Shown here: positions 8,401 to 13,403 of the stretch, in pieces
Position numbering within the stretch: the stretch's first letter is position 1
How the letters are laid out: every line of letters begins with the position of its first letter
From: Porticoccaceae bacterium
GTDB lineage: Bacteria > Pseudomonadota > Gammaproteobacteria > Pseudomonadales > Porticoccaceae
Assembly: GCA_003448675.1 (NCBI GenBank)
Contig: DLXZ01000080.1
Span: forward strand, 1,289-22,538
Reading direction: 5' to 3'
Length of the DNA: 21,250 bases
The notes under the pieces: model-generated
Database searches by the model: none
What the model saw: the letters and a program-made list of their open reading frames with translations, nothing else
What the model was told of the DNA's origin: nothing
Made by a program: the position numbers and the translations under genes

Positions 8401-8546
8401 GCGGCATGCTCTCTTCGACATTGCTGACTCTGGTGGTAGTACCGCCGGTTTATTCCATTATCGAAGGGTTTCTTGAATGGCTGAAAACGTTCCTAAATAC
8501 GAACTTACCCGAAGAGCAACCGCCGGAAGAAGGCAGCCAAAGCTAA
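5445..8546 (+). CDS. RND-type inner-membrane efflux pump (AcrB/MexB-like, HAE1 family)
   Basis: This 1033-residue protein is a full-length RND proton-driven exporter, close to the usual 1030-1050 residues. It has an N-terminal membrane helix (about 10-30), two large periplasmic loops, and helix bundles after each. The proton-relay residues are present: D400-D401 in LIGIVVDDAIVVLEN (helix 4) and K918 in GLVAKNSILLVD (helix 10). The substrate is unknown, as this family includes drug, solvent and bile-salt pumps. The gene starts 2 bases after the adaptor stop and appears translationally coupled to it, since its own ribosome site is poor. No strong terminator follows, so read-through into the NSS transporter 92 bases downstream is possible. 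Confidence 0.95.
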   Translation: MNLPTLSINRYVMTTMLSAVLILFGYIGYTRVGVDRYPAAEFPLVAVKTNLIGANPDVIDASITNVIETAVNAVPGIEHISSTSSPGNSTVVINFDLDKDIDTAFDEVQSKVNQILNQLPADADPPIVAKLEFGASPIMWLALGGDRTMQQLNTYAINIIKKQLETINGVGEIVIGGQRERTIRVNLDLDRMAAFNVTTNEILAAIRNEHFMMPGGFLVSGDTEHMVKLDMEYHNPRELENLVVAYRDNAPLKLGMMAEIEDGQSDARSMASFSGNETVGIGIAKIANANTVEIIDEAVRRIEEEIRPQLPPGMRLDIASDDSLFVREMVHSLEEHLVLGTLLTALVVWIFLKSVRSTVIIALAIPISLFGAVAAIYFFGYTLNQMTLLALLLLIGIVVDDAIVVLENIFRHRESIDPNPKTAAIHGTSEVVFPVLAATLSLVCIFVPVIFMGGIVGRFFSSFAVVVTVGVLISWFVSMTLTPMLCSRFLDVEHHTAGLYNWMERMFRAMERYYSSVLGVALKFRWTVVIVTWAVVVGSLFFLKGIGKEFSPARDEASFMVIARTPLGSGLDYTADRLRAIEEILDQHDDVIMGYFFGVGTSGRQVTTATGLVRMTPANERSQTQQELIKILAKKFAQVPGVRAFPAPIPQLGGQRGEPLQFSINGPNLNEVARLAYAMEKKLTAIEGMGHIDLDLNLELPQYRLVVDSTRAADLGFSTRDIAQAVNVMVGGLDVAKYNDEPGDGQRYDLRVKAAEGHFESSADLSRIYLRSRTGTMIRVDTVAKLEENLGPASISRYDLRYSAPFYGKPTMPLAEAIDTVQTFAEELLPVGYTLTLRGQSEEFGKTASNMMFAFALATVLLYMVLASQFNSFLQPFIIMTAQPLAMVGGVALLWLTGHTLNTWSMIGLVLLVGLVAKNSILLVDITNQRRAEGMAIDAALRDACPIRLRPVLMTSFTVILAMLPAALGFGAGHETNGPLSVAVIGGMLSSTLLTLVVVPPVYSIIEGFLEWLKTFLNTNLPEEQPPEEGSQS

Positions 8547-8638
8547 TGGCTCCCGCACCGTCAGGTAAATGGCAGGGGGAAATAGCCCCGCAGCATCAAA
8601 AATAAATAATCCTTGGAATCAAGCCAGAGTGTGAGCTG

Positions 8639-9994
8639 ATGCAATCGCCCAGCCGCGAACACTTCTCCTCCCGAGCCGGGTTCATTATGGCGGCGACCGG
8701 CTCAGCCGTCGGACTCGGCAATATCTGGGGCTTCCCCACCCAGGCTGCCAACAATGGCGGTGCGGCTTTTGTGCTGGTCTACGTAATATTCACCGTAGCG
8801 CTGGCCTACCCGGCGCTAATGGCCGAGCTGCTGATAGGGCGCCACACCCGTTGCAACATGGTCAACGCCTTGCCGGCCTTAAGTAATCGCCGTCGCTGGC
8901 AGGCCATTGGCAAATTCGCCGGCATCTGCGGGATTCTCGTATCCAGCCTGATTCTCGCGTTCTACGCCATAGTCGCTGGCTGGATGATGGCTAACATCCT
9001 GCCCCTGCCAGCGGCGTCGCTGGGTTTATCAACGGTATCGTTATGGACCAGTGAATTCAGTCCGTCGCGGAATCTGGTGTTCTGCCTGATTTTTTCGGTG
9101 TTAACATTCTCTGTGATCGCCCGGGGCGTGGCCAACGGCATTGAACACTGGTCAAGCCGCCTAATGCCTACCCTGCTTATTCTCATCGTTACGCTAACCG
9201 CCTATGTATTCACGCAACCGGGTGCCCTGGAAGGACTAAAAGTCTATCTTCTGCCGGATTTTAGCGCCCTCGCCCGCCCCCAACTGTTGTTAAGCGCGAT
9301 GGGCCAGGCCTTCTTTTCCCTGTCGCTAGGGGTTGGCACCATGCTTATATACGGGTCCTATCTGCGAGCCCAGGAAAATCTGCCTGTTGCCGGCGCGCTA
9401 GTAGCTGGCGCCGATACCGGGGTAGCCCTGCTGGCGGGGCTTTTGATTATTCCGGCGACCTTTGTCGCGGCGAAACAAGGGGTAGTGATCCACAATGATA
9501 CCGGCGCACTTATCGCGGGCCCGGATTTGATTCTGCAAACCCTGCCTTCACTGTTTCAATCCCTGGGAACCGGCGGTGTGCTGGTATCAGTGATTTTTTT
9601 CTGCCTGATGGTGATCGCCGCACTGACCTCTTCCATTTCCATGCTGGAGGTGCCGGTGGCCTTTGTTATTGAACGCTGGCGAGTATCCCGCCCAAAAGCA
9701 GCTCTGTTAACGGGCGGGGTTATTTACCTGATCAGCGCGGTGATTATCCTGAATTTCGATAGTCTGTTTGGTCTGGTGATCGATATCACCACCAAATACA
9801 GCCAGCCACTGCTGGCAGGTGTATTGTGCATCTTTGCCGGTTGGGTCCTGCACCGCGATCGCTTGCTAGAGGAAATTCGTAGCGGCTACGCCAATGCAGA
9901 AAATAGGTGGTTCTGGAAAATCTGGCCCCCGTACATCCGTTTTGTCTGTCCCGCCCTGATCGCGGGCCTTTTTATTAATAGCCTGCTTGACTGA
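8639..9994 (+). CDS. Sodium-dependent transporter of the NSS (SNF/LeuT-like) family
   Basis: This 451-residue protein has about eleven hydrophobic segments, matching bacterial NSS symporters that couple sodium entry to uptake of amino acids or amines. The N-terminus carries the family signature: SREHFSSRAGFIMA, then ATGSAVGLGNIWGFP, the unwound first helix that binds sodium and substrate. In LeuT the matching segment ends in R-F-P, and that Arg belongs to the extracellular gate; here it is Gly. I believe other gammaproteobacterial sequences share this change, so it looks like a subfamily trait, not damage. The C-terminal region ends in hydrophobic helices. It starts 92 bases after the RND pump and faces the convergent SDR at 10045. 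The substrate is unknown. Confidence 0.9.
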   Translation: MQSPSREHFSSRAGFIMAATGSAVGLGNIWGFPTQAANNGGAAFVLVYVIFTVALAYPALMAELLIGRHTRCNMVNALPALSNRRRWQAIGKFAGICGILVSSLILAFYAIVAGWMMANILPLPAASLGLSTVSLWTSEFSPSRNLVFCLIFSVLTFSVIARGVANGIEHWSSRLMPTLLILIVTLTAYVFTQPGALEGLKVYLLPDFSALARPQLLLSAMGQAFFSLSLGVGTMLIYGSYLRAQENLPVAGALVAGADTGVALLAGLLIIPATFVAAKQGVVIHNDTGALIAGPDLILQTLPSLFQSLGTGGVLVSVIFFCLMVIAALTSSISMLEVPVAFVIERWRVSRPKAALLTGGVIYLISAVIILNFDSLFGLVIDITTKYSQPLLAGVLCIFAGWVLHRDRLLEEIRSGYANAENRWFWKIWPPYIRFVCPALIAGLFINSLLD

Positions 9995-10044
9995 AAAGTC
10001 TTTCCGCGCGCTGACAAACCCTTCGCCACCTGCAAAACCTTCCA

Positions 10045-10824
10045 CTAAAAGGTGCCAGCATATTCGCCACCATCCAGCAATATATTCTGGCCAGACATAT
10101 AGCCGGCCTTATCACTGCAAATAAAGGCGCAGGTAGCACCAAACTCGTCACTGGTGCCAAAGCGCCCGGCGGGTGTCCGGGCAAAATAGTCCGTCAAGTA
10201 ACTGTCCGCATCAACACCTTCGCAACGGGCCCGGTAAGCCAGATAGCCACTACCACGCCCTGTGTCAAACAGGCCGGGCAGGAGGTTGTTGATGGTAACG
10301 TTGTGGCGCACAAATTCGCGGGCGATGCCAGCCACCCAGCCGGTAAGCCCAGCGCGAGCGCCGTTGGATAAACCCAGCCCCGGCATTGGAGTTTTCACCG
10401 AGATACTGGTGATATTGACGATTCTGCCAAAACCGCGTTCGACCATTCCATCGACTGTACGCCGGATCATATCAATGGCGGAGAACATATTGCCGTTTAC
10501 GGCGTCAAACCATTCCTTCTGGCGCCAGTCGCGAAAATCACCGGGAGGTGGCCCACCCGCATTATTGACCAGAATATCGGGCCGAGGACAAGCAGCCATA
10601 ATCTTATCGCGACCACTGTCGCTGGTCACGTCCGCCACCACTATCTCAACCTGGGCACCGGTCTGTCCGCTGATCTCCTTTTTCGCAGCCTCCAGATCAC
10701 TGGCAGTGCGAGCCACCAGAAAGACCTGGGCGCCTTCACCAGCCATGGCCATGGCACAGCCCTTGCCCAAACCCTTACTAGCCCCACAAATAATGGCCTT
10801 GCGGCCCGCTATACCCAGATCCAC
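10045..10824 (-). CDS. Divergent SDR-family protein lacking the Tyr/Lys catalytic pair
   Basis: This 259-residue protein has the SDR fold: GASKGLGKG (14-22), R39 after the second strand (suggesting NADP), NNAGGPPPG (87-95), N110/N112 and S140 in NITSISVK. Where Y-x3-K is expected it has S153-N-G-A-R157 (LGLSNGARAGL), so both the Tyr and the Lys are replaced. I recall a recognised FabG-like subgroup with this SN-x2-R pattern and an imperfect tetrad. It is therefore probably a conserved non-classical SDR and not a pseudogene. Translation starts at GTG (10824-10822) with a good GGAGG ribosome site 10 bases upstream. The HNH gene ends 32 bases upstream on the same strand, so they may be co-transcribed. 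Its reaction is unknown. Confidence 0.88.
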   Translation of the reverse strand: MDLGIAGRKAIICGASKGLGKGCAMAMAGEGAQVFLVARTASDLEAAKKEISGQTGAQVEIVVADVTSDSGRDKIMAACPRPDILVNNAGGPPPGDFRDWRQKEWFDAVNGNMFSAIDMIRRTVDGMVERGFGRIVNITSISVKTPMPGLGLSNGARAGLTGWVAGIAREFVRHNVTINNLLPGLFDTGRGSGYLAYRARCEGVDADSYLTDYFARTPAGRFGTSDEFGATCAFICSDKAGYMSGQNILLDGGEYAGTF

Positions 10825-10855
10825 TTACGTTTCCTCCGCAGACGGAAAACCGCCT

Positions 10856-11416
10856 TCACAGCCAGCGGTAATTTTTTGAAAACTGCGAGCGCAGAAAATC
10901 CATCTGATCAACCCTGATCCTGCGTGAATTAATCAGCGCCAGGTACTCAGCATTATTGGGCCTGTAGGGCAGGGCTATCAGCTCCATACCAACGTCTTCC
11001 AGCAAACGATTGCCCTTGTGCTGGTTGCACCGCCGACAGGCCGTGACGACGTTTTCCCAACGATCCTTTCCGCCCCGAGAAACCGGCACGATATGATCCC
11101 GAGTTAATTCGTTCTGGGGAAAAGGTCGGGCGCAATACAGGCAGAGAAAACTGTCACGAGCAAATAGCGCGCTATTACATAAAGGGTAGTTGGTTCGGGG
11201 TCGCGCCAGCTGCGCACCACCACAGGCAATAATACTGGGCAACTCAATCCGGGTTTGCTCACCGCTCAAACGGGAATGGCCACCCCTGACCGTTTGTACC
11301 ACCTCGCCAAGGCTCCAATTAACCAGGTCCCTGGCGATAAGGCAAACAGCCGTCTGCCAGTCTACCCACTCGATGGGTTGACCAGCCATATTCAAACGCA
11401 AAATTTTTGCTTGCAT
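10856..11416 (-). CDS. HNH endonuclease-domain protein
   Basis: This 186-residue protein has an HNH nuclease domain in its second half. It has a zinc-type pair C92-x2-C95 (LCLYC), the motif D107-H108 (LTRDHIVPVSRGG), N122 (WENVVTACRRC) with C127/C130, and N131-x-H133-K134. The N-terminal half (LRLNMAGQPIEWVDWQTAV...) resembles a conserved domain found in many gammaproteobacterial HNH proteins whose biological role is not settled. The ATG at 11416-11414 fits the family's MxxxxLRLN start, although the AAGAGG before it lies directly against the start codon. The upstream intergenic region holds the minus-strand small RNA; its terminator at 11684-11724 separates the two. The domain call is sure; restriction, repair or other function is unknown. 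Confidence 0.92.
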   Translation of the reverse strand: MQAKILRLNMAGQPIEWVDWQTAVCLIARDLVNWSLGEVVQTVRGGHSRLSGEQTRIELPSIIACGGAQLARPRTNYPLCNSALFARDSFLCLYCARPFPQNELTRDHIVPVSRGGKDRWENVVTACRRCNQHKGNRLLEDVGMELIALPYRPNNAEYLALINSRRIRVDQMDFLRSQFSKNYRWL

Positions 11417-11436
11417 CCTCTTACTATCCCGCTAAC

Positions 11437-11464
11437 CCGTATGATTTGTTTTATTCCCGGTCAA
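11437..11464 (-). promoter_or_regulatory. Candidate promoter of the HNH gene
   Basis: On the minus strand TTGACC (11464-11459) is a good -35 box. The best -10 candidate, CATACG about 15 bases later, is poor. It lies at a plausible distance from the HNH start at 11416. Confidence 0.3.
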
Positions 11465-11604
11465 GCATAGACGTCCGATAAGCAATTATTACCAGCGAAA
11501 CAGCGCCGTTGGAAGGGCTTGGTGTTGAAAATACCCCATTTCCGGCGATAACCGACACCCACAAACAAGGTAAAGCCACTTGTTAAGCCGCCAAAAAACA
11601 GGTT

Positions 11605-11623
11605 CAGTGATTATGCGTCACTG
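11605..11623. promoter_or_regulatory. Operator-like inverted repeat between HNH gene and small RNA
   Basis: CAGTGA (11605-11610) and TCACTG (11618-11623) form a perfect 6-bp inverted repeat with a 7-base spacer, in the otherwise featureless stretch 11465-11683. It is upstream of the HNH gene on that gene's strand. Further TCACT and GTGAT copies lie close by (11628-11670). Function unknown. Confidence 0.3.
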
Positions 11624-11683
11624 GTATGTCACTCCCATGATAACGGGGGTGATGATTACCGTGATAGCGGATTCAGATTGCGA

Positions 11684-11724
11684 ATAAAAAAACGCCCCTT
11701 ATATCGGAGAGGATAAGGGGCGTT
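11684..11724 (-). terminator. Rho-independent terminator of the CsrB-like RNA
   Basis: Perfect 12-bp stem AACGCCCCTTAT (11691-11702) with ATAAGGGGCGTT (11713-11724), with a 10-base loop. On the minus strand it is followed by a run of seven T (11692-11686, the first two paired in the stem). No T-run exists on the plus side, so it works for minus-strand transcription only, although no minus-strand protein gene lies upstream of it. Confidence 0.93.
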
Positions 11725-12046
11725 CCAAGTAGGAGGACGCATACAATCCCTGTGCGTCTGTTTTCAGCCTGACTCCTGTCCCTGGCCGATAGCAGAAAAC
11801 CTTTTCTGCGTTGAAACCACGACTACCTGTCATTCCCTGGTCTCAGCAGCGGCGAGCAACATCCATGCGGCTCACCATTCCAATGCACTTCCTTCGGTGT
11901 TCCCTAACTCGCTCACGCGAGTTAAAGTCACTTTTGGTCCAACTCCCGTTTGATGATACCCGGCGTTCGTCCTGCTGCCAGTTCGTCTATCCATGACAAT
12001 GAAACCATCAGAGGGGAGATCACTTCCATGTGCATAGCTTCCCTGC
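11684..12046 (-). ncRNA. CsrB/RsmZ-type small RNA (CsrA/RsmA-sequestering), candidate
   Basis: The minus strand encodes a likely transcript of about 360 nt. It has 15 GGA trinucleotides (plus-strand TCC at 11724, 11747, 11774, 11779, 11834, 11862, 11879, 11890, 11901, 11938, 11944, 11970, 11990, 12025 and 12040). The other strand has 3 over the same span. Hairpins with GGA in the loop are GAC-AGGA-GTC (11771-11780), GACGCA/TGCGTC around AGGGA (11736-11758), GTGAGC/GCTCGC around ATGGA (11852-11875), CTGGC/GCCGG around AGGA (11960-11981), TGTC/GACG around ATGGATA (11984-11998) and GTGCA/TGCAC around GGGA (12030-12048). Other stems are GCAGAAA-AGGT-TTTCTGC (11792-11809), AACTCGC-GTGA-GCGAGTT (11906-11923), and GAGACC/GGTTTC with AGGGA in a bulge (11813-11844). 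It ends in a strong terminator and follows a GacA-like box. The length is near that of E. coli CsrB. The 5' end is estimated to within about 10 nt. Family role: titrating the translational regulator CsrA/RsmA. Confidence 0.85.
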
Positions 12047-12049
12047 ACG

Positions 12050-12078
12050 CGTATATTGCGCTTGCTGTCGGCTCCACA
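12050..12078 (-). promoter_or_regulatory. Candidate promoter of the CsrB-like RNA
   Basis: On the minus strand TATACG (12055-12050) could be the -10 box and TGTGGA (12078-12073) a poor -35 box at 17-base spacing. CAATAT (12058-12053) is an alternative -10. A weak -35 is what an activator-dependent promoter would show. Transcription would start near 12043-12047. Confidence 0.4.
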
Positions 12079-12103
12079 CTATCCGGAGATTGCAGTCAGC
12101 TTG

Positions 12104-12121
12104 TGTAGTCTTTTTCCTACA
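12104..12121. promoter_or_regulatory. GacA/UvrY-type upstream activating sequence, candidate
   Basis: On the minus strand the 18 bases read TGTAGGAAAAAGACTACA. The known GacA box is TGTAAG-N6-CTTACA, also 18 bp, and this site keeps the outer TGTA and TACA and the G at position 6. Its centre is about 65 bases upstream of the predicted small-RNA start, within the range for activator sites of rsmX/rsmY-type genes. It is also about 55 bases upstream of the likely xseB transcript start on the other strand. Confidence 0.7.
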
Positions 12122-12154
12122 AAGAGCCCAAGCGCTTTTCAGCACCATCAGAGG

Positions 12155-12160
12155 TACAAT
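12155..12160 (+). promoter_or_regulatory. Candidate -10 box for xseB-ispA(-dxs)
   Basis: TACAAT matches five of six consensus positions and lies 35 bases upstream of the xseB ATG. No good -35 box sits 16-18 bases upstream. Confidence 0.4.
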
Positions 12161-12194
12161 GCGCTTTTGCCAGAATTTTCCGAAAATACCGTCC

Positions 12195-12440
12195 ATGGCT
12201 ACTCGCAAGAAACAATTAGATTTCGAGGATAAAATTGAGCAACTGGAAACCCTCGTGGAAGAACTCGAAGAGGGAAACCTGGGCCTTGAAGACGCGCTGA
12301 AGTCCTTTGAGAAGGGGGTAAAACTTACCCGCGAATGTCAGTTAGCCCTGCAAAACGCCGAACAAAGGATACGCGTCCTGGAAAAACAGGATGATGGCGG
12401 GGTGATTGAAACCACCTTTGCCGGGGAGAATGACGAGTGA
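12195..12440 (+). CDS. xseB: Exodeoxyribonuclease VII small subunit
   Basis: This 81-residue protein is the size of E. coli XseB (80 residues) and has the typical composition: a short basic start (MATRKKQLDFEDKIEQLE), then EELEEGNLGLEDALKSFEKGVKLTRECQLALQNAEQRI, which forms a helical hairpin. Several XseB copies bind the XseA catalytic subunit to form exonuclease VII, which degrades single-stranded DNA. The ATG at 12195 is chosen because it matches the family's N-terminus; the same frame is open further upstream, but that part lies in the small-RNA promoter region. There is no clear ribosome site. The stop overlaps the ispA start (GTGA), so the two are translationally coupled. No xseA gene lies in the window, which is usual. 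Confidence 0.93.
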   Translation: MATRKKQLDFEDKIEQLETLVEELEEGNLGLEDALKSFEKGVKLTRECQLALQNAEQRIRVLEKQDDGGVIETTFAGENDE

Positions 12441-13330
12441 CCGAGGCCGCGGTCACTTTTCTCTCCAGCTGCCGCGAACGCACCGATACTCTGCTGGCCC
12501 AAAGCCTACCCGACGATGCCAACCCTCTTGCCGAAGCCCTGCGCTACTCGGCCCTCGGCGGTGGCAAACGTATCCGCCCCTGCCTGGTTTACGCCGGTGC
12601 CGCGGCCTGCTCCTCTAATCCGGACATAATCACGTCAGGCACTGACCAGGTAGCCTGCGCTGTGGAACTCGTGCATTGTTATTCACTGGTTCATGATGAC
12701 CTGCCAGCGATGGATGATGATGAACTGCGGCGCGGCAGGCCCACCTGTCACATTGCTTTTGATGAGGCCACCGCGATTCTTGCAGGCGATGCCTTGCAGG
12801 CGCTGGCCTACGAACAACTGACACTGATAGATGACATTCCGGCCTCCCAGGTTGTCGCCCTGGTAGCCTATCTTGCCAGGGCGAGCGGTGCCAACGGCAT
12901 GGTTCTGGGCCAGGTCCTCGACCTGGCCGCGACCAATCGGAGCGTCGATCTCGACTATTTGGAAACCATGCATCACCGTAAAACCGGCGATCTCATCAGC
13001 GCTAGCGTAGTCATGGGCGCTATGACCAGCGGTTGTTCCGACGAAAGCACTTTGCTGGCGCTAGAAGACTATGGACGGGCCATCGGTCTTGCGTTTCAGG
13101 TACGTGACGACATCCTTGACGATCAGGGCGATACCGCCACCCTTGGAAAAACCACCGGTTCGGACGCCCGACAGTCCAAAGCCACCTACACCTCACTACT
13201 GGGTCTGGAACATGCACAAACCCTGCTCGAGGAATTACGGCACCAAAGTCTACGAGCGCTCCATAACCTGGACGAACGAGCCGATCACTTGCGCGCCATT
13301 GCCAATTTTATCGTCGAGCGCGAGCGCTAG
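12437..13330 (+). CDS. ispA: Farnesyl diphosphate synthase (polyprenyl synthase family)
   Basis: This 297-residue enzyme condenses isopentenyl diphosphate with dimethylallyl and geranyl diphosphate to give farnesyl diphosphate, the precursor of quinones and undecaprenyl carriers. The first Asp-rich motif is DDLPAMDDD (residues 87-95), followed by RRGRPTCH. The second is DDILD (224-228). GGGKRIRP (41-48) is the conserved diphosphate-binding stretch. The length matches E. coli IspA (299). It starts at GTG overlapping the xseB stop by four bases, with GGGGAG about 9 bases upstream. It sits between xseB and dxs, as in E. coli and many other gammaproteobacteria. Octaprenyl synthase is less likely given the length and context. 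Confidence 0.96.
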   Translation: MTEAAVTFLSSCRERTDTLLAQSLPDDANPLAEALRYSALGGGKRIRPCLVYAGAAACSSNPDIITSGTDQVACAVELVHCYSLVHDDLPAMDDDELRRGRPTCHIAFDEATAILAGDALQALAYEQLTLIDDIPASQVVALVAYLARASGANGMVLGQVLDLAATNRSVDLDYLETMHHRKTGDLISASVVMGAMTSGCSDESTLLALEDYGRAIGLAFQVRDDILDDQGDTATLGKTTGSDARQSKATYTSLLGLEHAQTLLEELRHQSLRALHNLDERADHLRAIANFIVERER

Positions 13331-13403
13331 TCTCAACCCTAACCATTACCCCCGCGCTTTATTGTTGTAGAATTGCCGCCCCTAAAGCTTCAGCGGTGAC
13401 GCA

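Noticed and set aside
11811-11996. Plus-strand open frame of 61 codons between the HNH gene and xseB
   Set aside because: It has no ribosome site and no recognisable protein, and lies antisense to the structured GGA-rich RNA, which explains the sequence better.
11684-12046. The structured RNA as RNase P RNA, tmRNA or 6S RNA
   Set aside because: None of the conserved cores of those RNAs (for example the tmRNA start and tRNA-like end, or the RNase P core) could be seen; the GGA-in-loop pattern fits the Csr/Rsm class instead.
12030-12194. N-terminal extension of xseB to an upstream ATG at 12030
   Set aside because: The extra 55 residues do not resemble XseB, whose family starts at MATRKK-like sequence, and the stretch carries the GacA-like box and small-RNA promoter.
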